NCBI RefSeq assembly: GCF_001514145.1
Contig: NZ_KQ948665.1
Span: forward strand, 1 to 64,000
Length of the DNA: 64,000 nucleotides
Direction: 5' to 3'
From: Streptomyces canus
Lineage (GTDB): Bacteria > Actinomycetota > Actinomycetes > Streptomycetales > Streptomycetaceae
This document shows positions 18,765 through 29,466 of this stretch, piece by piece. The notes below the pieces were generated by a model. The model saw nothing but the letters and a program-made list of their open reading frames with translations. It ran no database searches and had not been told where the DNA came from. How positions within the stretch are numbered: position 1 is the first letter of the stretch; every line of letters begins with the position of its first letter. Made by a program: the position numbers and the translations under genes.

Positions 18765-20024
18765 GTGCAGACTGGGGAGATGAACGCGTCGGACGCCAGG
18801 ATCGACCGGTACTGGGAACGGCTGCACGTCTGGGGACCGTACGGGCTGCTCGGCACGAGTGTCGTCCTCGCGGTCGTCTCCGCGGGCATCATGGACGGTC
18901 CCGTCGACTGGTATCTCGTCGGGGCCATGGTCGTCGCCGCCATCGTCCTCCAGACGTGGTGGCACGGCACCCGGCACCGCCGCGTCAGGCGCGGCCGCAG
19001 CCCCTCCCGGGCCGGCACCGTGTACTACGCCGTGCGCTGGGCCATCGCCTTCGTGCTGACCTGGCTCAACCCGTTCTTCGCGTTCTACGCCGCCACCGGC
19101 TACATGGACGCCGACGAGCTGATCCCGGGCCTGTGGCGGCGGCTCGGACTGTTCGCGAGCGCGGTCACCGTGGCGGGCGCGCAGGCCGGCGGGCTGATGC
19201 CGGACAGCACGGCCCAGTGGCTCGGGTTCTCCGCGCTCCTGGCCGCCAACTTCGGCCTCCAGTCGGTGGTCGCCCACATCACCGAGCAGGAGGAGCAGCG
19301 CTCCCGCGAGCGCACCTCGACCATCGAGGCCCTGCAACAGGCGCTCGACGAGAACGCCGCCCTTCACGCCCAACTCCTCGTCCAGGCCAGGGAAGCGGGC
19401 GTCGCGGACGAGCGCCGGCGGCTCGCCGCCGAGATCCACGACACCCTCGCCCAGGGCTTGACCGGCATCATCGCCCAGCTCCAGGTGGTCGCGAACACGC
19501 CCGACGAGGGCCAGGCCCGGGAACACGTCCACCGCGCCATGGACCTCGCCCGGCACAGCCTCGGCGAGGCCCGCCGCTCGGTGCACAACCTCGCCCCCGT
19601 GGCGCTGGAGCACGACGGGCTGCCCCAGGCCCTGAAGAACACGGTCGCCGACTGGGGCGAACGGACCGGAATCCGCGCCGAGTTCACCGTCGCCGGAACA
19701 ACCGAGCACCTTCACGACGAGCTCTCGGCCACCCTCCTGCGCATCGCCCAGGAAGCCCTCTCCAACGCCTCCCGGCACGCCCGGGCCGGCCGCCTCGGCG
19801 TCACCCTGACCTTCCTGGGCGACGAGGTCATCCTCGACATCCGCGACGACGGGGTCGGCTTCGATCCCCTCGCCGTTGCGCCCCGCTCCCGCACCGGCGG
19901 CTTCGGACTCGACGGCATGCGGGCCCGCGCCGAACGCATCGCGGGCTCCCTCACCGTCGAGTCCGAACCGGGCCACGGCACCGCGCTGTCGGCTCGCGTA
20001 CCGTTGGTCCGCCATGACCAGTGA
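18765..20024 (+). CDS. Two-component sensor histidine kinase (HisKA_3 type)
   Basis: This is a membrane-bound NarL-family sensor kinase of 419 residues. The N-terminal half has about five hydrophobic helices with very short external loops, so it probably senses a signal in or near the membrane. A coiled segment (EEQRSRERTSTIEALQQALDEN) leads to the dimerisation domain, where the phosphoacceptor His is in RRLAAEIHDTLAQG. The HATPase domain follows, with the N box LRIAQEALSNASRHARA and G boxes DDGVGFD and GGFGLDGM. GTG at 18765 with GAGGGACG upstream is preferred; the in-frame ATG at 18780 has its purine run too close. The gene overlaps the response regulator gene by 11 bases and follows a drug-type ABC pair by 10 bases. 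Confidence 0.93.
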   Translation: MQTGEMNASDARIDRYWERLHVWGPYGLLGTSVVLAVVSAGIMDGPVDWYLVGAMVVAAIVLQTWWHGTRHRRVRRGRSPSRAGTVYYAVRWAIAFVLTWLNPFFAFYAATGYMDADELIPGLWRRLGLFASAVTVAGAQAGGLMPDSTAQWLGFSALLAANFGLQSVVAHITEQEEQRSRERTSTIEALQQALDENAALHAQLLVQAREAGVADERRRLAAEIHDTLAQGLTGIIAQLQVVANTPDEGQAREHVHRAMDLARHSLGEARRSVHNLAPVALEHDGLPQALKNTVADWGERTGIRAEFTVAGTTEHLHDELSATLLRIAQEALSNASRHARAGRLGVTLTFLGDEVILDIRDDGVGFDPLAVAPRSRTGGFGLDGMRARAERIAGSLTVESEPGHGTALSARVPLVRHDQ

Positions 20025-20652
20025 CATCTCGGTGCTGATCGTCGACGACCATCCCGTCGTACGGGACGGTCTGCGCGGCATGTTCGAGTCCGCGCCCGGC
20101 TTCACCGTCCTCGGCGAGGCGTCCGACGGCGTCGAGGCCGTCGAGCGGGCGACCGCTCTCGATCCCGACGTGATCCTGATGGACCTGCGGATGCCGGGCG
20201 GGGGCGGGGTGGACGCCATCCGCGAGCTGACCCGCGCCCGGGCCCGGGCGAAGGTCCTCGTCCTGACGACGTACGACACGGACTCCGACACCCTGCCCGC
20301 CATCGAGGCGGGTGCGACCGGCTACCTCCTCAAGGACGCCCCGCGCGACGAGCTGTTCACGGCCGTGCGGGCCGCGGCGGCGGGCCGGACGGTCCTGTCC
20401 CCGGCCGTCGCCTCCCGCCTGGTCTCCGCTGTCCGCGCCCCCAGGGTCCCCGGCAACGAGCCTCTTTCCGCCCGTGAGCGCGAGGTGCTGGCCCTGGTCG
20501 CCAAAGGCACGTCCAACCGCGAGATCGCCCGCGAGCTGTTCATCAGCGAGGCGACCGTGAAGACCCATCTCACCCACCTGTACGCCAAGTTGGGCGTCAA
20601 GGACCGCGCGGCGGCGGTCGCGACGGCGTACGAGCGGGGCATCCTCGGCTAG
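20014..20652 (+). CDS. LuxR/NarL-family response regulator
   Basis: This 212-residue transcription regulator is the partner of the kinase just upstream, whose gene it overlaps by 11 bases. The receiver domain shows the acidic pair at Asp11-Asp12, the phosphorylation site Asp57 (DVILMDLRMPG) and the conserved Lys in YLLKDAP. A linker leads to a LuxR-type helix-turn-helix (LSAREREVLALVAKGTSNREIA, then LFISEATVKTHLTHLYAKLGV). It probably controls the ABC transporter operon it belongs to. It is convergent with glgX, with 28 bases between stops. Confidence 0.95.
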   Translation: MTSDISVLIVDDHPVVRDGLRGMFESAPGFTVLGEASDGVEAVERATALDPDVILMDLRMPGGGGVDAIRELTRARARAKVLVLTTYDTDSDTLPAIEAGATGYLLKDAPRDELFTAVRAAAAGRTVLSPAVASRLVSAVRAPRVPGNEPLSAREREVLALVAKGTSNREIARELFISEATVKTHLTHLYAKLGVKDRAAAVATAYERGILG

Positions 20653-20680
20653 CCGGCCAGGCCGGCGCGGTCCTGTCGTC

Positions 20681-22918
<2,238 letters not shown>

Positions 22919-23180
22919 CGGTCGGCCTCCCACGGCTCATGGAGCAACGCGGAAAAGGGCGCACGGCGTCCCGGCCGCGACACCCCCTCGCGTCGTTCTC
23001 CCCACTGTTCTGCCCAGCGCTTGCCTCGCACTCACGTTTCGCTGCGTTTGCTTGGGCCGGGCGCCCGAGGATATGCCAGGTCAGGTTGTGAGGCGGCTGC
23101 GGGGCGGTGTACGTCCGGTGGCGCAGTTCCTCGCGATCCCGAGGGGCGCGTCCGTGGTGCCGTAGTGCCAAAGAGTGGAC

Positions 23181-24470
23181 GTGTCTGTGGCCGCCGACCT
23201 CACGTTTCCCCGGGTGGGCCCGGTCGTTGGGCTGGGTGTGAGGCAGAGACTAGGGCGCGCTCGGCGCGCAGGGGCCGTTCTGGCCGCCGTCATGACATGG
23301 GCAGGACTGCTGGCCGGAGTCGCCGGCTGTACGGCGGACGGGGGTGGCGGGATCGGCGGTGTCGGCGGATTCGGGAAGCCTCCCGCCCCCGAGGACGTGA
23401 TCAGGGTCGCGCCCGACGACGGCACCAAGGGCGTGCCGCCCGAGGAGAGGCTGCGGGTCCGGGTCCCCAGCGGACGCCTCGAGTCGGTCACCGTCGTCAA
23501 GTCCCAGGACGCGCAGGACTTCCCGGTGCCCGGGCGCATCTCGGAGGACGGCCTGCGCTGGGAACCCGACGAGGCGCAGCTGGCGCTGGCCGCCAAGTAC
23601 ACCGTCGACGCGGTCGCCCTGGACGCACACGGCCGCCGCTCGGCCCGGCACACGACGTTCACCACCTATGTCCCCGAGGAACGTTTCATCGGGTACGTCA
23701 GCCCCGAGAACCGCTCCACCGTCGGCACCGGGATGATCGTCTCCGTGGAGTTCAACCGGGAGATCGAGGACCGCGCCGCCGTCGAACGCGCCGTACACGT
23801 CACCTCGAAGCCGCCCGTCGAGATCCGCCCGCACTGGTTCGGCAACGGCCGCCTCGACTTCCGTCCCGAGCGCTACTGGACGCCCGGCACCCGTGTGACG
23901 GTCGCGCTCCGACTCCGTGATGTGCAAGGGGCGTCGGGCGTCTACGGCCTCCAGCACCGGACCTTCTCCTTCACCGTCGGACGCAGCCAGATCTCCCTCG
24001 TCGACGCGGCCCGGCACACCATGCAGGTCAGACGGGACGGTGAACTGCTCGCCACCGTGCCGATCACCGCGGGCGCCCCGAAGACGACCACGTACAACGG
24101 CAAGATGGTCATCACCGAGATGCTCGAGGTGACCCGGATGAACAGCCGCACGGTCGGCTTCGGCGGCGAGTACGACATCCCGGACGTCCCGCACGCCCTG
24201 CGTCTGACCGACTCCGGCACCTTCCTGCACGGCAACTACTGGGCGCCCACCGCCCCCGGCAGGATCAATGTCAGCCACGGCTGTGTGGGCCTCAGGGACG
24301 TGAAGGGCGGCAGCTCGGACACACCCGCGGGCTGGTTCTTCGACCGCAGCCTGGTCGGGGACGTCGTCGAGGTCGTCCACAGCAATGACAAAAAGGTCGC
24401 TCCCGACAATGGACTCGGAGGATGGAATATGGGCTGGAAGGAGTGGAAGGCGGGCAGTGCGGTGAAGTAA
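23181..24470 (+). CDS. L,D-transpeptidase lipoprotein (Ig-like domain plus YkuD)
   Basis: This exported lipoprotein of about 429 residues should make 3-3 peptide cross-links in peptidoglycan. A hydrophobic segment ends with the lipobox LLAGVAGC, so the mature protein starts at that Cys. A Gly-rich linker, two Ig-like domains (Pfam Big_10 type, VAPDDGTKGVPPEERLRV and YVSPENRSTVGTGMIVSVEF) and the YkuD catalytic domain follow. The active site is LHGNYWAP then NVSHGCVGLRDVKGG with the nucleophile Cys in SHGC. GTG at 23181 follows AAAGAG by five bases; GTG at 23175 or 23238 are alternatives. It is a tandem paralogue of the next gene. Actinobacteria such as Mycobacterium (LdtMt2) use homologues heavily, which is the basis for the assigned reaction. 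Confidence 0.92.
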   Translation: MSVAADLTFPRVGPVVGLGVRQRLGRARRAGAVLAAVMTWAGLLAGVAGCTADGGGGIGGVGGFGKPPAPEDVIRVAPDDGTKGVPPEERLRVRVPSGRLESVTVVKSQDAQDFPVPGRISEDGLRWEPDEAQLALAAKYTVDAVALDAHGRRSARHTTFTTYVPEERFIGYVSPENRSTVGTGMIVSVEFNREIEDRAAVERAVHVTSKPPVEIRPHWFGNGRLDFRPERYWTPGTRVTVALRLRDVQGASGVYGLQHRTFSFTVGRSQISLVDAARHTMQVRRDGELLATVPITAGAPKTTTYNGKMVITEMLEVTRMNSRTVGFGGEYDIPDVPHALRLTDSGTFLHGNYWAPTAPGRINVSHGCVGLRDVKGGSSDTPAGWFFDRSLVGDVVEVVHSNDKKVAPDNGLGGWNMGWKEWKAGSAVK

Positions 24471-24491
24471 CCCGGCAGGGGGGCGGGTCGG

Positions 24492-24514
24492 CCCAACTTT
24501 CCGTTGAAGTTGGG
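24492..24514 (+). terminator. Likely terminator between the two L,D-transpeptidase genes
   Basis: The arms CCCAACTT and AAGTTGGG form a perfect 8-bp stem with a 7-base loop, 21 bases after the stop at 24470. There is no T tract, which is common for streptomycete terminators. Confidence 0.55.
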
Positions 24515-24632
24515 ACGGAATGGTGACCTTGGGCTCACACGATGCTCAAAACTCTGCGGTTAATATTCGCCAACGCGTTCGTGGAACGCGCTGGGGAGCG
24601 GGCCTGACCAGGCCCTTCGAGGGGAGAAAGAC

Positions 24633-25871
24633 TTGAACGTGCGACCGATATCGGGGGCGTCGGTTGACGCGCGGGGGCGCGGGACCAAGGGGCTGCTGGC
24701 GCTGATACTCGGCGTTCTGCTGCTGGCCGTCACCGCCTGCGGCGGGGGAGATTCCGGATCCGGTGACGCCAAGGCCGAGAAGGGCGACTCGTCCGCCACC
24801 GAGACCAAGCAGTCCGAGGCGGTCGTCTCCATCACCCCGAAGGACGGGGCGAAGTCCGTCGACACCAGCGGCGCCCTCAAGGTCGGTGCCACCAAGGGCA
24901 AGCTGACCGAGGTCCAGGTCAAGGACGCCAAGGGCACCGCGATAGCGGGGAAGATAACCGGCGACGGCGCCTCCTGGATGCCGTCCACCCACCTCGCCTC
25001 CGGCACCGCCTACACCGTGCACGCGGTCGCGAAGGACGCCAAGGGCCGTACGGCGGCCGAGGACTCCAGCTTCACCACCCTGACTCCGAAGAACACCTTC
25101 ACCGGCACGTTCACGCCCGAGGACGGTTCGACCGTCGGCGTCGGAATGCCGTTCTCCATCCGCTTCACCCGGGGCATCACCAGCCCCGCGGACGTCGAGA
25201 AGGCCATCACGATCAAGACCTCGCCCGCGGTCGACGTCGAGGGCCACTGGTTCGGCAACGACCGCCTGGACTTCCGTCCCGAGCAGTACTGGAAGGAAGG
25301 CACCAAGGTCACCGTCGACCTCAACCTGAACGGGGTCGAGGGCCGCGACGGCGTCTACGGCAAGCAGGACAAGACCGTCTCCTTCACCATCGGCCGCAAC
25401 CAGGTCTCCGTCGTGGACGCCAAGAAGCACACGATGAAGGTCAGCCAGGACGGCAAGACCATCAAGACCATCAAGGTCACCACCGGCAAGCCCGGTTACG
25501 ACACCTGGAACGGCCAGATGGTCATCAGTGAGAAGCTCGCGGTGACCCGGATGAACGGCGAGACCGTCGGCTACGGCGGCGAGTACGACATCAAGGACGT
25601 CCCGCACGCCGCCCGGCTGACCGACTCCGGCACCTTCATCCACGGCAACTACTGGGGCGGCGACGCCTTCGGCAACTACAACGCCAGCCACGGCTGCGTG
25701 GGCCTGCGTGACGTCAAGGGCGGTTATGACAGCGGTGTGCCGGCCGCCTGGTTCTTCAACCACTCACTGATCGGCGACGTGGTCGTGGTCAAGAACTCCG
25801 ACGACGCGACCGTCGCGCCGGAGAACGGCCTCAACGGCTGGAACATGTCGTGGGAGAAGTGGAAGGCGTGA
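24633..25871 (+). CDS. L,D-transpeptidase lipoprotein, second copy
   Basis: This is a 412-residue paralogue of the preceding gene. The signal sequence ends in the lipobox LLLAVTAC. A Ser/Lys-rich linker (SGDAKAEKGDSSATETKQ) should span part of the wall, followed by two Ig-like domains and YkuD. Catalytic sequence is IHGNYWGG then NASHGCVGLRDVKGG. The C-terminus GLNGWNMSWEKWKA closely matches the first copy (GLGGWNMGWKEWKA). TTG at 24633 is the start because GGGGAG lies six bases upstream. The 162-base gap in front of it with its own hairpin implies separate transcription. A strong terminator follows. Two adjacent copies with different linkers may act at different depths of the wall; that is inference. 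Confidence 0.93.
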   Translation: MNVRPISGASVDARGRGTKGLLALILGVLLLAVTACGGGDSGSGDAKAEKGDSSATETKQSEAVVSITPKDGAKSVDTSGALKVGATKGKLTEVQVKDAKGTAIAGKITGDGASWMPSTHLASGTAYTVHAVAKDAKGRTAAEDSSFTTLTPKNTFTGTFTPEDGSTVGVGMPFSIRFTRGITSPADVEKAITIKTSPAVDVEGHWFGNDRLDFRPEQYWKEGTKVTVDLNLNGVEGRDGVYGKQDKTVSFTIGRNQVSVVDAKKHTMKVSQDGKTIKTIKVTTGKPGYDTWNGQMVISEKLAVTRMNGETVGYGGEYDIKDVPHAARLTDSGTFIHGNYWGGDAFGNYNASHGCVGLRDVKGGYDSGVPAAWFFNHSLIGDVVVVKNSDDATVAPENGLNGWNMSWEKWKA

Positions 25872-25898
25872 GCGGCGGCTTCTGAAGCACGGCTTGCG

Positions 25899-25930
25899 CG
25901 GTCCCGGTGTGAGGTACGGCACCGGGACCG
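25899..25930 (+). terminator. Terminator after the second L,D-transpeptidase gene
   Basis: CGGTCCCGGTG and CACCGGGACCG form a perfect 11-bp stem around a 10-base loop, 27 bases after the stop at 25871 and 29 bases before the next gene. Confidence 0.75.
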
Positions 25931-25959
25931 TTGCCGTTAGTCGCCGTTAACCTGCTGGC

Positions 25960-26727
25960 ATGACCGTGAATCTCGAAGTCGCCGAAGGCGTCGGCACCAT
26001 CCGTCTCGACCGCCCGCCCATGAACGCGCTGGACGTGGCCACCCAGGACCGGTTGAAGGAGCTCGCCGAGGAGGCGACCCGGCGCGAGGACGTGCGTGCC
26101 GTGATCCTGTACGGCGGGGAGAAGGTGTTCGCGGCCGGCGCGGACATCAAGGAGATGCAGAACATGGACCACACCGCGATGGTCCTGCGCGCCCGCGCCC
26201 TGCAGGACGCCTTCACGGCCGTGGCCCGTATCCCCAAGCCCGTCGTCGCGGCCGTCACCGGGTACGCCCTGGGCGGCGGCTGCGAGCTCGCGCTGTGCGC
26301 GGACTTCCGGATCGCCGCGGAGAACGCCAAGCTGGGGCAGCCGGAGATCCTGCTCGGCCTGATCCCCGGCGCGGGCGGCACCCAGCGGCTCGCCCGGCTG
26401 GTCGGCCCGTCCAAGGCGAAGGACCTGATCTTCACGGGTCGTATGGTCAAGGCCGACGAGGCGCTGACGCTGGGCCTCGTGGACCGGGTCGTGCCCGCCG
26501 ACGAGGTGTACGCCGAGGCGCACGCCTGGGCGGCCAGGCTCGCGCAGGGACCGGCGATCGCCCTGCGCGCGGCGAAGGAGTCGATCGACACCGGGCTGGA
26601 GACCGACATCGAGACGGGCCTCGCGGTGGAACGGAACTGGTTCGCCGGTCTGTTCGCCACGGAGGACCGCGAACGCGGCATGAAGAGCTTCGTCGAGGAA
26701 GGCCCCGGCAAGGCGAAATTCCTCTGA
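25960..26727 (+). CDS. Enoyl-CoA hydratase/isomerase family protein
   Basis: This 255-residue crotonase-fold enzyme probably hydrates trans-2-enoyl-CoA in fatty-acid oxidation. The oxyanion-hole regions AAGADIKEMQNMD and GYALGGGCELAL are present. Both catalytic glutamates of true hydratases are in place: Glu in GGGCELAL and Glu in GQPEILLGLIPGAGGTQRL, so it is more likely a hydratase than an isomerase. The C-terminal helix region ends RERGMKSFVEEGPGKAKFL, typical of the family. The ATG at 25960 has no strong ribosome site. The gene stands alone between two terminator-bounded or promoter-bearing gaps; its physiological substrate cannot be told from sequence. Confidence 0.93.
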   Translation: MTVNLEVAEGVGTIRLDRPPMNALDVATQDRLKELAEEATRREDVRAVILYGGEKVFAAGADIKEMQNMDHTAMVLRARALQDAFTAVARIPKPVVAAVTGYALGGGCELALCADFRIAAENAKLGQPEILLGLIPGAGGTQRLARLVGPSKAKDLIFTGRMVKADEALTLGLVDRVVPADEVYAEAHAWAARLAQGPAIALRAAKESIDTGLETDIETGLAVERNWFAGLFATEDRERGMKSFVEEGPGKAKFL

Positions 26728-26968
26728 ACCGCTTGCAATTGACGCGATGTCTGATCCGAGTCCCTCGATGGGGCGGTTTATGGGAGCCTTAACGCAACCT
26801 TAAGTCTGCCTTGTCGAGGGAGCCGGTCGATTGCCTCCCAGTGAGACTCCGCCGCAGGTCAGCAGGGCTGTCGAAGGCACCAAAGTGCCTTTGGCATATG
26901 CCGATCGACTCCGTCGGAACGACGCATTCCGGGGGGCGTATTCGTCAGGAACGGCCCCGGAGGGCGCT

Positions 26969-27493
26969 GTGGGCGGCCATGATGGGGGCATGGCGGGGCT
27001 GGAGGGTTTCGAACAGCCGCGGGGAGACGGCCGTACGACGGCGGCGCGCTGGTCTCCGGCGGTCGAGGACGAGCACGCACTGAAGGCGCTCGAACTGTTC
27101 GGAAATCCCACAGAGGCCGAGGTCGCGTTGCCGTCCCGGCCGGAGTCCGCGGCGACCGCGCGGCGCTTGACCCAGGTGATCGTTCTTCGGCACTGGGGCC
27201 TCACTCCGAAGATGACCGAGGACGCGGTGTTACTCGTGTCCGAACTGGTGGGGAACGCGGTGCGGCATACGGGCGCGCGGGTGTTCGGTCTGCGGATGCG
27301 GCGTCGTCGGGGGTGGATCCGGATAGAGGTGCGCGATCCGTCCCGGGGGTTGCCCTGTCTGATGCCGGTGCAGGAGATGGACGTCAGCGGGCGAGGGCTG
27401 TTCCTCGTGGACAAGCTCTCGGACCGGTGGGGCGTGGACCTGCTGCCTCGTGGGAAGACAACCTGGTTCGAGATGCGGGTGGCTGACAGGTAG
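26969..27493 (+). CDS. ATP-binding protein of the RsbW/anti-sigma kinase-like type (HATPase_c_2)
   Basis: This cytoplasmic protein of about 174 residues has a GHKL ATP-binding fold: N box ALLVSELVGNAVRHTGA-like sequence (AVLLVSELVGNAVRHTGARVF), then VRDPSRGLP and the G-box GRGLFLVDKLSDRWGV. Streptomyces encode dozens of such proteins, and most have unknown partners; some are anti-sigma factors or serine kinases. No second domain is present. GTG at 26969 with GGAGGG four bases upstream is my choice; an ATG at 26990 is a possible later start, and the frame is open further upstream. The 241 bases before it hold the palindrome GGCATATGCC at 26893-26902 but nothing else convincing. Confidence 0.85.
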   Translation: MGGHDGGMAGLEGFEQPRGDGRTTAARWSPAVEDEHALKALELFGNPTEAEVALPSRPESAATARRLTQVIVLRHWGLTPKMTEDAVLLVSELVGNAVRHTGARVFGLRMRRRRGWIRIEVRDPSRGLPCLMPVQEMDVSGRGLFLVDKLSDRWGVDLLPRGKTTWFEMRVADR

Positions 27494-27535
27494 TCGGTGG
27501 GTCGATCAGCGGCATTCTCTGACATAACCACTTAA

Positions 27536-28267
27536 ATGGGGCGGGTGACCGCTACCGATCGTCGGGCAGTGCTGCTCGCCACCGCCGGGCTGGCGCTGGC
27601 CGCGGGATGTGCGAGCAGCAGTGGTGCCGTCGCCCATCCAGTCCGTTCCGCCAGCACAGCTCCCGCTCTCCCCGCCCAGCTCACCCACGGCCCCCGCGAC
27701 CGCCCCCGGGTCGCCCTCACCTTTCACGGCGACGGTGATCCCGCGACCGCCCGCACCCTGCTCACCGAAGCCGAGAAGCACGGTGCCCGGGTCACCGTCC
27801 TCGCCGTGGGCACATGGCTCGACGCGCACCCCGACCTCGCCCGCCGCATTCTCGACGGCGGCCACGACCTCGGCAATCACACCCTGCGCCACCTCGACAT
27901 CAACGCGATGTCCGAGACCGAGGCCAGAGAAGAGATCACCGGGTGCGCGGAACGGCTGAAGCGGCTCACCGGGTCGGTCGGGACCTGGTTCCGGCCCTCC
28001 CGCACGCCCGTCGCCTCACCCCTCGTCACGCGACTGGCCCAGGAGGCCGGCTACCCCCACGTCCTCTCCTACGACGTCGACTCCCTCGACTTCACCTCGC
28101 CCGGCGCCCCCGTCGTCGCCCGCAAGGTTCTCGCCGAGATCCGCGAAGGGTCCGTGGTGAGCATGCACTTCGGGTACGCCGACACGATCGCCGCCCTCCC
28201 CGTCGTACTGGAAGAACTCGACCGGCGCGGCCTGGCCGCGGTGACCACCACGGAGCTGTTCAGCTGA
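27536..28267 (+). CDS. Polysaccharide-deacetylase-like (NodB fold) lipoprotein with altered metal motif
   Basis: This is a 243-residue exported protein. The N-terminus has a twin-Arg (TDRRAVLLATAGLALAAGC) and ends in a lipobox (LAAGC), so it may be a Tat- or Sec-exported lipoprotein. The NodB domain contains the metal-binding pair HTLRH (in LGNHTLRHLDINAMS), SYDVDSLDF and a C-terminal SVVSMHFGY. Motif 1, normally TFDDG, reads TFHGDGD, so the usual catalytic-base Asp is His. It may be an inactive or altered enzyme. The ATG at 27536 has no ribosome site, so translation may be leaderless; GTG at 27545 is an alternative. It overlaps the next gene by 1 base (TGATG). Confidence 0.85.
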   Translation: MGRVTATDRRAVLLATAGLALAAGCASSSGAVAHPVRSASTAPALPAQLTHGPRDRPRVALTFHGDGDPATARTLLTEAEKHGARVTVLAVGTWLDAHPDLARRILDGGHDLGNHTLRHLDINAMSETEAREEITGCAERLKRLTGSVGTWFRPSRTPVASPLVTRLAQEAGYPHVLSYDVDSLDFTSPGAPVVARKVLAEIREGSVVSMHFGYADTIAALPVVLEELDRRGLAAVTTTELFS

Positions 28268-29466
28268 TGCGCCCCACACCCATGAAGCGCCACCTCGTGA
28301 AGAGCGCCCTGATCGCGGTCGCCGCGTTCGTCGCCCTCGCCGCCTGCGGCACCGAGTCCAGGGACCGGGCGAACCAGGCCCTGGGCACCAAGGCGGCCGT
28401 GCCCGCCCCGGTCAAACCGGTGCGGAGGCCGGTCCCGGGGCTGCCCGGGATGCCGCCCCTCCTCGACCCGAAGGACGTGTACGCGGCCGACCGCCCCAAC
28501 AGGCTGTCGCCGGTGGTCAAGGACTTCCCGTCGCGGGTCTATGTGCCCAACACCGAGTCCGACACGGTCTCCGTCATCGACCCGAAGACGTACGAGATCA
28601 TCGAGACGATCCACGTGGGGCGGCAGCCCCAGCACGTCGTGCCCTCCTGGGACCTGAAGACCCTCTGGGTCAACAACAACCGCGGGCACACCCTCACACC
28701 GATCGACCCGAGGACCGGGAAGGCAGGCAAGCCGGTCGACGTGCACGACCCGTACAACCTCTACTTCACACCCAACGGCAAGTACGCGGTCGTGATGGCC
28801 TCCCTCGACCGCGAGCTCGTCTTCCGCGACCCGCACACCATGGAGCGGGTCAAGACCGTGCCGGTCAGCTGCTACGGCGTCAACCACGCCGACTTCTCCC
28901 TGGACGGGAGGTACTTCATCGTGTCCTGCGAGTTCAGCGGTGAGCTGCTGAAGGTCGACACCGAGAAGATGAAGGTGATCGGGCAGCAGAAGCTCCCCTT
29001 CGACGGGGCCATGCCGCAGGACGTCAAGGTCTCGCCCGACGGGAAGCGGTTCTACGTCGCGGACATGATGGCCGACGGGATGTGGGTCCTGGACGGTGAC
29101 ACCTTCGGCAGGCCGACACTGCTGCCCACCGGCAAGGGCACCCACGGTCTCTACGTCAGCCGCGACTCGCGCGAGATGTATGTCTCCAACCGTGGCGAAG
29201 GAACCGTCTCCGTCTTCGACTTCACCCAGAACAGGCTCACCAAGAAGTGGCAGCTCCCTCACGGCGGCAGCCCCGACATGGGCGGCGTCTCGGCCGACGG
29301 CAAGGTCCTGTGGCTGTCCGGCCGCTACAACTCCGAGGTCTACGCCATCGACACTCGCACCGGCGCGCAGCTGGCCCGCGTCAAGGTCGGCAGCGGCCCG
29401 CACGGGCTCGCCGTCTATCCGCAGCCGGGGCGGTACTCACTCGGTCACACCGGCATCTTCCGCTGA
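28267..29466 (+). CDS. Beta-propeller lipoprotein (YncE/lactonase-like repeats)
   Basis: This 399-residue exported lipoprotein has a signal sequence ending FVALAACG (lipobox LAAC). The rest is a seven-bladed propeller of the YVTN type: RVYVPNTESDTVSVIDPKTYEIIETIHVG, TLWVNNNRGHTLTPIDPRTGKAG, RFYVADMMADGMWVLDGDTF, EMYVSNRGEGTVSVFDF and VLWLSGRYNSEVYAIDTRTGAQLA. No haem-binding CxxCH or catalytic residues are visible, so a binding or scaffold role is more likely than catalysis. It is coupled to the deacetylase-like gene by a TGATG overlap, which suggests a joint role at the cell surface. Its last 30 bases overlap the convergent acetyltransferase gene. Confidence 0.88.
   Translation: MRPTPMKRHLVKSALIAVAAFVALAACGTESRDRANQALGTKAAVPAPVKPVRRPVPGLPGMPPLLDPKDVYAADRPNRLSPVVKDFPSRVYVPNTESDTVSVIDPKTYEIIETIHVGRQPQHVVPSWDLKTLWVNNNRGHTLTPIDPRTGKAGKPVDVHDPYNLYFTPNGKYAVVMASLDRELVFRDPHTMERVKTVPVSCYGVNHADFSLDGRYFIVSCEFSGELLKVDTEKMKVIGQQKLPFDGAMPQDVKVSPDGKRFYVADMMADGMWVLDGDTFGRPTLLPTGKGTHGLYVSRDSREMYVSNRGEGTVSVFDFTQNRLTKKWQLPHGGSPDMGGVSADGKVLWLSGRYNSEVYAIDTRTGAQLARVKVGSGPHGLAVYPQPGRYSLGHTGIFR

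Noticed and set aside
20652..20667. Small GC inverted repeat GCCGGCCAGGCCGGC at the convergent stops of the response regulator and glgX
   Set aside because: The stem leaves a 1- to 5-base loop and overlaps the stop codon; it may be chance in GC-rich DNA.
26893..26902. GGCATATGCC palindrome before the RsbW-like gene
   Set aside because: A single 10-bp palindrome without a second copy or fitting position relative to a promoter is not enough to call an operator.
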